Of a stretch of DNA of 64,000 nt, positions 23,382-35,643 are shown piece after piece. The DNA comes from Prochilodus magdalenae. Taxonomy: Eukaryota > Chordata > Actinopteri > Characiformes > Prochilodontidae. The position numbers and the translations under genes are program-made. Position 1 is the stretch's first letter, and every line of letters begins with the position of its first letter. The notes under the pieces were generated by a model that had not been told where the DNA came from, searched no databases, and worked only from the letters and a program-made list of their open reading frames with translations. The DNA is taken from contig JAMWET010000011.1 of the NCBI GenBank assembly GCA_024036415.1, positions 33,501 through 97,500 on the forward strand, in the 5' to 3' direction.

Positions 23382-23570
23382 CGTTAGCCAACATGGCCGC
23401 CCGACGCCATACTGCTGGACACGCTTCTGTATGTGTAGCTCAATAAATATTGATCATATCAGTCTAAATGTATCATCAGTTATTGATCCTGGTCACCTTT
23501 ATCTTCCTTCCCAACACCATGGCAAACCCACACCTCCTTCTGGGTGCGGCTGTTCTATTGATGATGAGTA
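23382..23570 (+). mobile_element. Tc1-like family B, 3-prime end
   Basis: Begins within the transposase C-terminus codons (GGCCGCCCGACGCCATACTG), includes TCAATAAATATTGATC and ends with the terminal inverted repeat TGTTCTATTGATGATGAGTA, followed by a TA at 23571-23572 as expected for Tc1 insertion. Confidence 0.8.
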
Positions 23571-24239
23571 TACCACACCTCAATCCAATGGGTACACATT
23601 TTGTGAAGTACGTTTGGCCATATGCTGTTTGTCTGCTCATATACCAAAATGAAATTTTGGCCAATCTGATTGATGGTGAATAACTGGCTTCACCAGAGGG
23701 GGTTTAATTATCAGGAGAGCGCGAGTGTGCTAAGCTCCGGTCATCCCTATAGGCTGAGTGAATCGCAGGGTTCATCCTAAAGATAGCTCACCCGAGTGGA
23801 TCCGCTCAGGTTTGAGTGTGACGGGAGGTGAGGAGTGAACCGCAGATGGGCCGAGATGCTTGGAGAAGTTGGGTTGAAACTCGGCTTCGTCATTAATATT
23901 CTATGCCTGCGTTTTTTTGGAAGATATCGACTCAGAAACTGAAACTTCGCCAAGCGCTTCATCTTTCTCCCCCCGTTTTCTTCAAGAGCACGGTCAAATT
24001 TATCTCACGCAGCCTCGATCCGGAGCTCGTAATGAATAACGAAAACGGAGAACGACGCGGCGCAGCCGAGTAAATACACAGAGCTGCAGAGGCGAATCCG
24101 AATCAATTATTACCAACACAGTGTCATTATTCAGTAGTCAAAACAAATCTGAAAGGCTTCCCTCGGCTGAGCCGTGATTGGGTTTTCTTTGAAAGAGAAG
24201 TGGTGAGATGATGATGATCGTGATGACAGCCGAAAACAA
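23571..24239. other. Unique sequence, possible conserved non-coding island
   Basis: No gene. The stretch about 23985-24130 has balanced composition with homeobox-like TAAT and ATTA words (GTAATGAATAACG, CAATTATTACC). It could be regulatory DNA, unproven. Confidence 0.3.
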
Positions 24240-24447
24240 CAGGGAGAGAAAGAGAGAGAGAGAGAGAGAGAGTGAGTGAAGGAGGGAGAGGAAAAGAGAG
24301 AAAGCTAAAAAAGAAAAAGATTCCAACTGAAAGATGAAAGTGAAGCGGAGTCTCTTTGGAAAGGGTGTGTTCGCAGAGGCAGGCAGTGGAGATGAGGACG
24401 GCTTTGATCAAGCAGCAATAAAATCAGAGAGATTCAACACAAATACA

Positions 24448-24498
<51 letters not shown>

Positions 24499-24535
24499 CC
24501 TCTCTCTCTCTCACTCTCTTTCAGTGCTTGTTAAA
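24240..24535. repeat. (GA)n and (CT)n tracts
   Basis: A (GA)n run at 24242-24275 on this strand and a (CT)n run at 24450-24495 form a purine/pyrimidine pair of inverted composition about 200 bp apart. Confidence 0.85.
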
Positions 24536-24764
24536 TGGGCAATGCCAAAAGCACCTCAGAAAACCCTCTCTGTCTTATTTTCTCTCTCCCTCTCTTTCTC
24601 TCGCTCCATCCCTTACCCAAACAAATAGAGGGAACGGCAGGAAGGGGAGGGGGCTTGCCCTCGTTTCTGGGTGCTCTGGGTCTCCCACTGGTTCATTCCA
24701 GCCTGACTTCAGCCTCCAAAGCAGCAGCCGTGTCATCTTACATCAGACAGCTTTACTCACTGAT

Positions 24765-25796
<1,032 letters not shown>

Positions 25797-26156
25797 GTGT
25801 GGTCAGTCATGTGAGACGTCCATTGATAATGTCAAAAAGAAGGTCAGGAGGCTGCGACGTTGCTAAGAGAGGAGTGTACAGACAAGTGCGTCGATATCTG
25901 CTAATGAAGCTGAATGGTGCTATCAGAGTCGGGCCGGTGGGATCTGAAAGGCCACTCCGGATTATTCACACGCTTTATTACTGCAATCTTTTAACCTTAC
26001 CGAGCCCACTCGGACCACCCGGCACTTAACCACACGCTGCCTCACAAAGTAGTCACATATAACTGCGTGTGTGTTCTGCATATCTGCTAACATTTGGACA
26101 CTGTTGGGTCAGAACCTTGTTTGGGGTTCAAGAACGTGATACACACCAGTCAGATA
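25797..26156. other. Unique sequence, no gene recognised
   Basis: About 25850-26040 is free of simple repeats and reads like unique DNA. No coding support. Confidence 0.4.
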
Positions 26157-26947
26157 TACTCATCACCAATAGAACAGCTGCACCCTGAAGGATTCCTGAA
26201 GGAATCAGCCCACAGGAGTGAAACTTGGTGGGTAGGTTTGACATCATGAGACACGGATGGAGGATGAACGGGCCTTCTACAGGTACTCGCTGTATCTGAC
26301 TGACCCAACAGCCATGATTGTGAACACTCAGCGAGCAGTGGTGTCCTCCATGAGTCACCCTGTTAGTGCAGCACCATCGGCAGACGGCTGCACCACGCAG
26401 GACTACATGCACACAGACCGTTACCACGACTGTCCTTAACACCACGTCACCGTCACCAAAGACTGCAGTGGTGTCGTACCAGACTGTCATGGAGTGACTC
26501 AGAATGGGAGCGGGTCATCTTCAGTGACGAGTCCCGCCTTAGTCTTGGTGGAGACGCCCAACGAATCCGTGTGTGGAGGCACCGTGGTCAGCACCAAGAT
26601 GAACGGTTTGTTGTCACACATCCAGAAGGCCTGGTGTCCCTCCACCTCCACCTCTACCGCACCATCTGCAGGAACTGTGTGAGGATGTTCAAGGATGGAT
26701 TATCACAGGACTCCATTAGGAACCTCTACAGCTCCATATCGAGACGTCTGGCGTGTTGGGTTAGCAAACACGGCGGCCTGACGCCATACTGAGAGACAGA
26801 CTTCTGTATGTGTAGCTCAATAAATATTGATCATATCAGTCTAAATTTATCATCAGTTATTGATCCTGGTCACCTTTATCTTCCTTCCCAACACCACCGC
26901 ACTAACACACCTCCTTCTGTGTGCAGCCGTTCTGTTGGTGACGAGTG
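26157..26947 (+). mobile_element. Tc1-like family B element with both termini
   Basis: The left end TACTCATCACCAATAGAACA and right end TGTTGGTGACGAGTG are inverted repeats of roughly 40 bp with a few mismatches, flanked by TA at 26155-26156 and 26948-26949. At 791 bp it is about half the length of a full Tc1. The coding remnant holds part of the N-terminal region, GDESRLSLGGDAQR-like core codons (about 26515-26560), then jumps to the C-terminus GGLTPY (about 26790). It is the best reference copy for this family here. Confidence 0.88.
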
Positions 26948-27859
26948 TATCTATTCTTTCTTTCAGTTTGCTTCCAGTTGACACTGCCGTGTACACACCA
27001 AAATCGGTCGTTTGTGCAGAGCAGCTCAGGAAGTGACACCAGAATGAACAAGATTGAAGACATTGATTGGCGGAGTGAGAACCGAGGCTTGTCGTTAACG
27101 TTTGGACTCTCGCTCCGTCATCGACAAAAAATGAACTGAAGTGGTTCCTCGGATCGTTGAATGTCAACGAGCAGTCGCTCTCTCTCGCTCTCTTTCTCTC
27201 TCCAGCTACACTCTGCTTTTTTTTATTCTGGGGCTTGGACTGTGCTAGCTTTCACGGCAATCAATTCCTGGAATAAACGCGTGAAAATGTACAAAAAGGA
27301 AGAGGCTCGAGGGCCCACGCTTGCTGGGAGGAGATAAAATACTTTCGCCAGACTGAAACACTGAGTCAAGGAGACGCGGGAGCAAATCAAACACAAAGCC
27401 GACCGCTTCTGTTCCTCGCAGCGCCTTTCGCTCCGCTTACTGGAAGCTCTTCCTCACGCGCCTCGACAGCAAGACCCGCTCGTAATTGGGGAAGTGCTAA
27501 CATAAGTAAATACGTACACGCACACGCCGCACACCACACCACTCGTCATGCAGCACTCCGGGCCAAATCACTTTAAGAGTTACACATATTTTCATATGCC
27601 TGCTCACTTCGCTGAGATCATTTCCATAACTGCCAAGAGTGCCTACAGCAAGCTTGTCCTGCTGAGTGGACGTTCATTCCTAGGTAAGGACAAACATAAT
27701 TCCCAATCCCGGAATGATTGGAACAACAGGAAAAATGAAAACATAGAAACAAACAGCAGCATTTCATAGATCTACCGTGACCGGCATTCCTAGTTTTCCA
27801 AGTCCTTCTGCATTATTCCGCGTGACCAGTTATCAGTCTCAGCTCATATTACGAACCTG
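26948..27859. other. Unique region with CpG-rich part and a hypothetical exon
   Basis: Includes a short (CT) run at about 27175-27200 and a CpG-rich stretch at about 27270-27530. An ATG at 27548 opens a frame that could be spliced at AG|GTAAGG (GT at 27684-27685). The 45-residue translation resembles nothing I know. This is a weak exon hypothesis, not a gene call. Confidence 0.15.
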
Positions 27860-28275
27860 ACTCGGCCATGCAGGTATCTCCGGTACAACATCCGGAGGAT
27901 TCCACCCTTCCTCTCTCAAGAGGCCACTCAGGTGCTCGTCCAGTCTCATGTCCTTTCAAGGCTGGACTACTGCAACATCTTCAGTCTTCACTGATAGGCT
28001 TTCTGTGGCTGCCTGCATCCGAATGAAGACTTCCCTACTAAGCCAAGAATGGACCAGCTGCTCCCTCTTTATGGTCAGGACTTGATCTGTACGTCGAGTC
28101 TTCCCTTCGAGTCTTCAAGTACAGCTTGGTTTGACCCGCCTTCCCTCGCGATGCATGAAGGACAAGCGTTCAGACTCCTGGAGCCCAGATGATGGAGTGC
28201 AGCACCCTCCACTTCTTCCACTGAACACGGTTGTAAGTGGCTCTGGATAAGAGCGTCTGCTAGATGCTGGTGCCA
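27860..28275 (+). mobile_element. L2-type LINE, 3-prime fragment
   Basis: Encodes RYNIRRIPPFLSQEATQVLV, then SRLDYCN, the C-terminal region of fish L2-type ORF2. It ends with TAAGTGGCTCTGGATAAGAG and CGTCTGCTAGATGC, the 3-prime tail shared by L2 LINEs and the SINEs that use them. Frameshifts are present and there is no RT core. 5-prime truncation is typical of LINE insertion. Confidence 0.75.
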
Positions 28276-29576
28276 TGATGAACTCGCTCATCAGTTACGT
28301 TCTTACTGGTGAATGATGTGGACTGGGAAAACCATAACGGGGCTCAAGGACTCACAAACATCCAGCGCCAGTGAACCAGAGAGCTTTATTGAGGTACAGT
28401 ATCAGCCTCGAAGAGTCCCTCATCTAGAGTCACTGTTTCTCTTTCCAGTGTTCAGCCTGCAGGCCAGGGTCCCCTCTCTCTTACATCAGCGGTTCAAGCA
28501 TGTGACCTGTTTGGGATAGCAAGATGGTGCCTCTCACCTGCCACATCATATACAGTACATTCAGTCTCCAGTAGTTACCTGTAACTGATATTGGGATGGA
28601 GCAATGTGAGACAATGTGCGATGTTCAGACAACATCTTGAACAGGTGATGCAGAAATGCTTGGATGTCAAAGGAGCATGCAAGTAAGCCAGAGTCCCTTC
28701 TGAGCAAAGACGATCGAGGCTGGGCTAAAATGCACCTGCCAAAGTTTCAGCGGTTTCAAAGCCAGAGGCAGTGCAGGTGAATGGGGTACGATGGAACAGT
28801 TTAGCTCCTAGAGATCAGCATGAACCCCACCCAGTTGATTAGCTGCATTAAGACAGCTCTCCCAGGAAGACACAAAAGTGTTGGAAACCCATATGGAATC
28901 TTCTATAAGGTGGACAGTTTGAGGGATTACAATTTCAAACAACTGAGGAGTCTTTGGCGTAGGCCCCTCCTGGGCCCAGGTCTTAAAGCATTCAGACCCT
29001 CGCAGATCCTGGACAGCAGAGGCCGAGCCTCCTCCTTGGACAACAGGACCGGGGCCAAAGTGGTGGTAGGGGAGGAGGAAGAAGTAATGAACGAATGAGT
29101 GACGTAGCATTGGCATCTTCCTGGCAGAATTTGCGCTAAAGCTTCCGTTTCGTTTTTGTATTGCAAGTTTTCTGAAATATGCAAATGAGCCATTATGTAC
29201 TTAATGCATTCAGCTGCTTAATTTGTATACACTGCATACAACAGTATGCAAATTCTTGTTTCATTTTGCTGACACATAAGAATCTGGGGTTTTTACAGAG
29301 AGAGGAATTTTGGATCAGTGTTTTTGGCACTGCGTAAATCTGAAAATACTGTCAACAACCAAGAAAAACCCATTTTCACCAAGTGTTCAGGCATAAAATC
29401 CAGAATCCAGGCTACAAACGATATTGCTATCTACGCATCACAATGGCAGCATCAATGCACTTTGTGAAGACCTTTCAACGTCTGCTTCATCAGTCTGTTT
29501 GCCCTTGTATCTCCTCAAAGCTCACAACGGCTGCCGTCGTTTCTGAGAAGTTGATAAAATTGATTAAATTGATATT
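28276..29576. other. Unique sequence, no gene recognised
   Basis: Short frames exist on both strands (about 28808-29193) but lack domain resemblance. No repeats recognised. Confidence 0.45.
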
Positions 29577-29772
29577 CATGGCATCTAGCTGACGCTCTTA
29601 CAAGGTTGATCATACTACAGGTAGGCCAGTGTAGGGTTAGGAGTCCTGCCCAGGGACTCTTATTGGTGTAGTACAGCATAGTCACCCAGACTGGGATTTC
29701 CCCCGTCTACCACATGTGGTGGTGGCTCCCTGGCAGGTAGTGGTGTTATCCGCTGGGCTACACCAACCACAA
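29577..29772 (-). mobile_element. tRNA-derived SINE with L2-type tail
   Basis: On the minus strand it begins GTGGTTGGTGTAGCCCAGCG (degenerate A-box side), carries the core GAGTCCCTGGGCAGGACTCC and ends at the tail GTAAGAGCGTCAGCTAGATG, which has lost CTCTGGATA. It matches the copy at 51955-52168 over nearly its full length. Confidence 0.75.
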
Positions 29773-30499
29773 CCGTATTTGGATCTGACAACACTACACA
29801 GAAGAGCAAACTACCAAAGTAGTTACCAAAATAAAACAAGGTGCGGTGCCTCGCCTTAAAACGACATGCCTCACCAAGCGATTCCAAATGTCGTTTTAGC
29901 CTCTACACTGCAGGATATCATCTCTGTGCGTAAACCAAAAGGCCAAAACCCACAAATGAATGCCATATGACCCTTCATCGCAGAGGGTTGCAGTCACATA
30001 AAGATGAACATTATAAATTATATATAATATTATAAATCATATTGATTATCAGCTATGAGAACCATGATTATGGCCACATGATGTTTATCACACAGTTTAA
30101 GGTGGAATTCATACGCGCACACACACAGGCCTGCTCATTATCACAGAGGATAAAAGAATATGTCTATTAAACGTAGCAGAAGTGAGCGCACTAAAGTGTG
30201 GCCTGAACGAAGCGCTCCGAGCACCTTCATGTTTTAATAGATTGCTACGTCAGCCGCCCGTTCCTATCTATTAATATCAGGAAGCCGCTGCCGCATTGTG
30301 GTCAGCAGGTTACATTAGCCGTGATGGGTTAATTGACTGTGAGCGGATGTTAATGAGGTTTGCTGGCCCCTTTTTGGACAGAGGAGCCTTGAGGTGTGAC
30401 GAGAGAGTAGGAGAGAGAGGGATAGAGACAGGGAGAGAGACAGACAGAGGCTGAGGAAGGAAAGGAGTGTAAGTGCACACGATCCCCTCCGGGTTCATT
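29773..30499. other. Unique sequence, possible conserved non-coding island
   Basis: About 30180-30360 (GTTTTAATAGATTGCTACG, GGGTTAATTGACTG) has the look of deeply constrained regulatory DNA. No gene. This is speculation until aligned. Confidence 0.3.
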
Positions 30500-31025
30500 T
30501 ACACCCATCAGCCATAACATTAAAACCACCGTAGGACTGTAGTCCATCTGTTTCTCTGTGTACTGTATTACCCTGTTCTTCAATGGTCAGGACCCCCACA
30601 GGACCACCACAGAGCAGGTACTATGGACATCTCAGTGTCACTACTGGACTGAGAATCGTGCACCAACCAAAACTGCAGCGTCCTGTGGGCAGCCTCTTGT
30701 CAGCAGCGTCCTGTGGGCAGCGTCCTGTGGGCAGCGTCCTGTGGGCAGTGTCCTGTGGGCAGCGTCTTGTCGGCAGCGTCCTGTGGGCAGCGTCCTGTGA
30801 CCACTGATGAAGGACTAGAGGATGACCAACACTGCACTGTGCAGCAGCAGATGAGCTATCGTCTCTGACTGTCCATCTACAAGGTGGACCAGCAAGGTAG
30901 AAGTGTCTAATAGAGTGGACAGTGAGTGTCACTGCTGTGTCTGATCCACTCACACCCGAACCACGTCAGTGTCGCTGGTATATCCTGACCATTAACATAG
31001 TGGACAGTGAGTGGTCACAGTGTCT
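30500..31025 (+). mobile_element. Fold-back type repeat, copy 1
   Basis: Starts TACACCCATCAGCCATAACA and includes CCCCCACAGGACCACCACAG and GATGAAGGACTAGAGGATGA, shared with 49418-49955. The left long arm is missing here. It contains an internal expanded 15-bp repeat (separate entry). No coding capacity, non-autonomous. Confidence 0.75.
30675..30798. repeat. 15-bp minisatellite inside the fold-back repeat
   Basis: About nine units of GCAGCGTCCTGTGGG with CTTGTCG variants. The sister element at 49.66 kb has only two such units, so the array expanded in this copy. Confidence 0.9.
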
Positions 31026-31549
31026 TTTCACACAGCACCAGTCTTCACCGAGCTAGTCATCGCCGCCCTGAAACACGTCTGCATATTAAAGGGGTAAATA
31101 TAAAATGCTGCCCACTCTGAACCTTATCAGACTCAGACTGGCAGCTTGACCTCAGACTCAGCCGGTTAAACTAATTAGACCTTTACTGTCTCACAGTCTG
31201 AGCTCTGAACAGGTTTATCCATCTGTGCCGAGCTGCTATCTCATCTCCGCTCTGAATAACTCACGCTGCTGGGCTCGCGCAGGTGAGATGGAGACGCTGG
31301 AGGGAGGAGACGTTTTCAATTGTCCTCTCCATCCTGACACGGCTTGGAGATCTAATCTCAGGAATGACACGGGAATCTGTAGGAGTGCGCTACAGTGGCA
31401 GCGACGGTGTGCGGCTCACAGGAGGGATTAGAGGAGATTCTCGCTCGAGCTACAGTGATCACTAACACTTTGTGCTCTTCTGCGGGGGGTTATTGTAGCC
31501 CCAGCCTCAGAAGCCCCGCCCAGTGAGGTAAACAGCTACGACCTGGACG
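31026..31549. other. Unique sequence, no gene recognised
   Basis: No repeat or gene support. Confidence 0.45.
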
Positions 31550-31862
31550 TAGGGTGGACACATGTCCGGTGTTATTACCCTTGCAGTGGACGGAGGACTG
31601 GGAGAAACCTGGGTGCGTATTAGTCCTCTTTTCGGGATGAACTATTTAAAATTCACTTGCTGATGATATCATGTGTGCCATAGGCTCGTGTCCGATCATG
31701 TCATGGCCTAGCCAATTAGAAAGCTCCCGTCTGACTCACGAACGTCAACTATTTCACCCAATTAGGTGAGTAAAGCAATCATATATGTGTTATTTAGGTT
31801 AGGTTATGATTTAAATTCAATTCTAGTATCCTCCTTTTGAAATTATGAAACTGGCCATCCTA
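31550..31862. mobile_element. Non-autonomous hAT element, second copy
   Basis: The left end TAGGGTGGACAC and right end CTGGCCATCCTA are inverted repeats of the type found at 6195-6806. The flanks are CCTGGACG (31542-31549) and CCTGGAGG (31863-31870), an 8-bp target duplication with one mismatch. The internal segment TTCGGGATGAACTATTTAAA parallels TTTGGGATGAACTACTTAAA of the first copy. At 313 bp it lacks the 31-bp minisatellite. Confidence 0.75.
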
Positions 31863-31949
31863 CCTGGAGGGGAAGTCGTTTAACAAACAGATTTGTATTA
31901 AACTAGAAAAGTGCATTTCCTGAAGGAAACACAGGATGGTTGCGCAGCT

Positions 31950-32290
31950 TGCTCAGTGAGGAACAAGGGATAAGTAAACGAGTGTGGATTAGCGTCTGGG
32001 GGCTTGAAGTTTGGTAGCTCTCGGGCGAACGGAAACGTTACTGCTTGGTTTGGGTCGAAAATGACTGGGACTCTATGGGAGGAAAGAGGGATGAATAAAC
32101 GACAGATAGAGGAGTGCAGGTAAGTATAGTTGTGGGTTAGTGCTTGGGGACCTTCCCTTAGTGAGCATGTGAAGTCTGGTGGCTCTCGGGAGAAGGAAAC
32201 AGCCGGGTCCAAAAATGACTGGAACTCCATGGGAGGAACGAGGGATGCGAAAAAAAAGGAGAAGTGAACGAGTGCGAGACAATCAAACAC
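31950..32290. repeat. Diverged tandem duplication (about 160-bp unit)
   Basis: Two adjacent imperfect units share GAACRAGGGATR, GTTAGCGTCTGGGG-like, TGGTAGCTCTCGGG-like and AAAATGACTGGRACTC segments (about 31960-32095 and 32100-32285). The origin is unknown. Confidence 0.6.
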
Positions 32291-33455
32291 TGAATGCCTG
32301 CTCGGGGCTGTGCCCCAAGCCATTGTATCTGATTTGGTGTCTCTAGATAGAGCGGAAGTAGGTTAGATAGGCACGCATTTTTCGATCCCATTCATTCTCT
32401 ATGGGAAAAAATTCCGAAAAAATTCCTTCCTACTCGGAATCCGTGCATCCGATCAAAACGCTGTATACAAGCCCACATCAGTGTATCATACCGGACAATC
32501 TCCCAATTCTGGGAGAAAAAGAAAAATCGAATAACAGTATCATACCGGATAATTATTCCCGTTTCCCAACAAAGCTTTGGATATTGATTGGTGCCAAAGC
32601 TCCAGACCCCAAAATCAAGGTATTCGGGCGAGCTCTACATTCTGTCTTCTCTTCTGATCTGAGACCAGTTTAACCGTTTTCCATATTCAGGTTAAGGTGA
32701 AGGTTAAGCTATGGGCATAGTCCTATTTCAGTACAATGGGGGCTCCACTCCACACGTCACTACGGAAACCATAGAGATTTATATGAGCATGATTTATACA
32801 TCATGCTCACATAAACCTCCCTGAGCCACAGTAACCTTGCATCACGACCCCAAACTGATGACCCTTAATCTGATATGATGACACTACAAGGGACATTAGG
32901 AATTTGCTGGAATCAAGGACTCTACTTTATCCAATTGGTTCTAATAGGTCCGTCCTTATGACCTAGTCGTTGAACAGCGCCTCCTTGTCTGCCTGCTTTT
33001 ATTGCAACGAGGGCAAATGAAGTTAAGCAATGTCAAATGCCAAAGACCAATCCGCTTGGTCCGGGTTACTTCTCTTCCCGCATCACAGAGCTTCCATTTG
33101 GACAATCGGATCATCTGCAAATAGTGCCACCATGCTGACCCCGTCTTCATAAAAGCATGACCCTGCTTGAGGTTGTAGATTTAGACAAGGCTATAGACCT
33201 GCCTCTGCTGCATGACTGCCTCAAGAAGCATTACTGCTCAGTAATGCTTCCACATTAGAGGAAGGCGGCATGGACACGTGCCTTATCACTCAATTCCAAT
33301 GGACAACTGTCCACTCAGGATTTAGTATCCAGGTAGAAACAGCCAAGTGTGCTCTCGTATTTCTTAGGACCTCAGGAGCTGGACTGTCATGATTAGAAAG
33401 TGACCGAGGAATTAATCAGTTATGCTTTGATTGACTGACTATAACTAGGTGGTCT
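32291..33455. other. Unique sequence with a strong hairpin
   Basis: TTTATATGAGCATGAT (32778-32793) pairs with ATCATGCTCACATAAA (32800-32815): 15 of 16 positions, 6-nt loop. Otherwise no gene or known repeat was seen. Confidence 0.45.
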
Positions 33456-33665
33456 TAGGAGTGCCCCACAGGACCACCACAGAGCAGGTATGATGTGGAT
33501 GGTGGATCATTCTCAGCACTGCAGTGACACTGACGTGGTGGTGGTGTGTTAGTGTGTGTGGTGCTGGTGTGAGTGGATCAGACACAGCAGTGCTGCTGGA
33601 GTGTTTAGACACTGTGTCCACTCACTGTCCACTCTATTAGACACTCCTACCTTGCTGGTCCACCT
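33456..33665 (+). mobile_element. Fold-back type repeat, copy 2 (half element)
   Basis: CCCCACAGGACCACCACAGA through TCTATTAGACACTCCTAC matches one arm plus part of the loop of the element at 49418-49955. The second arm is absent. Confidence 0.75.
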
Positions 33666-33748
33666 GGTCCACCACAGGATGCTGCTCTGGAACATTTCCA
33701 AGGGGAATTTCCTGTAGACTGGGATAGACTGGGCACTGTAAAGGGAAG

Positions 33749-33789
<41 letters not shown>

Positions 33790-33817
33790 GGATAGATGGA
33801 TAGATGGATAGATAGAC

Positions 33818-33913
<96 letters not shown>

Positions 33914-33999
33914 GGATGGATGGATGGATGGATGGATGGATGGATGGATGGATGGATGGATGGATGGATAGATAGATAGATAGATAGACAGATAGGTAA

Positions 34000-34087
<88 letters not shown>

Positions 34088-34091
34088 GTAA

Positions 34092-34184
<93 letters not shown>

Positions 34185-34195
34185 CAGATAGGTAA

Positions 34196-34233
<38 letters not shown>
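33749..34233. repeat. (GATA)n/(GATG)n array
   Basis: About 485 bp of GATA units with a central block of about 15 GATG units (33910-33968). The interruption GATAGGTAAATAG recurs at 33991, 34083 and 34187 (spacings 92 and 104, both multiples of 4), so blocks were duplicated as units. YLSIYLS frames on the minus strand are repeat translations. Confidence 0.95.
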
Positions 34234-34451
34234 GAACAAATGCCATCCAAGCTGGTAATGTGAATCTAACAGATCAGAGACAGCGTGTTTCCCTGCACAG
34301 CCCTAGTCACTCCTTTCAGAGCTGTTATTTAAACTCATCAGCTCGTTAGTAAGTGCTTCACAGGTCTGAATCAGGAGTGTGAGAGGAGAGAAAGCTCCTA
34401 AACGGTGAAAGGTACCCCAGGAGGAGTCTCAGGAAGCATTGATGGCTCCAG

Positions 34452-34482
<31 letters not shown>

Positions 34483-34554
34483 GCCCTGTATATACCCTGC
34501 ACCTCTCATTTACCTTAGCTTTACCATAGCGCTATAGGGAAATGTGTACATCTG
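34234..34554. other. Unique sequence with (TA)n
   Basis: Contains a (TA)n run at 34453-34477. Nothing else recognised. Confidence 0.5.
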
Positions 34555-34935
34555 CATATATCATAGAGCTGCTGCTGTTAGACTCTACAACCAGCACTGC
34601 TCCCAGAGGACCATGCACACACACACACTTAAGCTACACACACTCACAGGAAATAGAGCTGTTTTCTATGTAGCATAATGTGCAATACTAACAATGTGCA
34701 ATATTTTTCCATTCCCCCTGTGCAATAAAGAATACATGTGCAATTTTCTGTAAATATTTTGCAATTATCTGTAAATAAGATAATTTTTTGACTTTTATAA
34801 TTTTTATAATATTTATATTGTTGTTCTGTTCACCTGTCTTATTTTTTAATTAGTAGCTTGCTATCCCTTTGCTGCTGTAACACTGTAAATATACCCACAG
34901 TGGGACTAATAAAGGATTATCTTATCTTATCTTAA
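34555..34935 (+). mobile_element. LINE 3-prime end with (TTATC)n tail
   Basis: Starts with codons AVRLYNQHCSQR, the usual last residues of Rex1/CR1-like ORF2. It runs through an AT-rich 3-prime UTR and ends GGGACTAATAAAGGATTATC with three further TTATC units. The tail pentamer differs from the ATTCT of the 22.8 kb LINE, so it is a separate family. It is strongly 5-prime truncated. Confidence 0.7.
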
Positions 34936-35073
34936 GTACTGTAAGGGACTACGCACCTAAGTTTTCACTCACCTTCACACCTGTGAAAATGTGACGTTAC
35001 AATAAACGTGACTTGATTTGATTGGTTTATGTTGAAATATACTCTAGTAGCCCGATATTCTGAAACATACCTA

Positions 35074-35643
35074 ATAGTCTGTCACTGGATTTGGAATGGA
35101 CTGGACAAGCTTCTGGTTGTAGGCCACATCAATGTTCAGACACTCTTGCATCACAGAGTTGGTCAGTTAGACCAGATTTGGTGGATGCCTCCCCTGGTGT
35201 TTTACTGGTTGTTCCAGGTAGGCCTACAGCCGCCGAGGGGATTCAAATCTGGGATTTTCCAGGCTGGAGCAAAGGGCAAAATCTGCGGTTAACCTAGCTA
35301 GCTCTAGTGTAAGTCAATTGCACCACATTAAGTCATGGCATGTGACTCAGAATGGCAACGGGTCATCTTCAGTGACGAGTCCCGCTTTGGTCTTGGTGAA
35401 GACGACCAACAGACCCGTGTGTGGAGGCTTCATGGTCAGCACCAAGATGAACCTCTTCAGCTCCATGCTGAGACAGCTGGCATGTTGCGCTAGCCTTGTT
35501 TCTGTATGTGTAGCTCAATCAATATTGATCATATCAGTCTATATTTATCATCAGTTATTGATCCTGGTCACCTTTATCTTCCTTCCCAACAGCCCCGCAA
35601 TCCCACACCTCTTTCGGGTGCAGCTATTCTTTGGATATGAATA
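35074..35643 (+). mobile_element. Tc1-like family B fragment
   Basis: The first part (35074-35290) is the segment ending in GGTTGTTCCAGGTAGGCC that in reverse also forms the 3-prime side of family A. The second part (about 35341-35643) carries VTSPALVLV-frame/SDESRFGLGEDDQQTRVW codons and the 3-prime end with AATATTGATC and TCGGGTGCAGCTATTC. The C-terminal codons are mostly deleted. Confidence 0.7.

Noticed and set aside
33549..34250. Tyr/Leu/Ser/Ile repeat frames (YLSIYLS)
   Set aside because: Translations of the GATA microsatellite in the minus strand, open in three frames.
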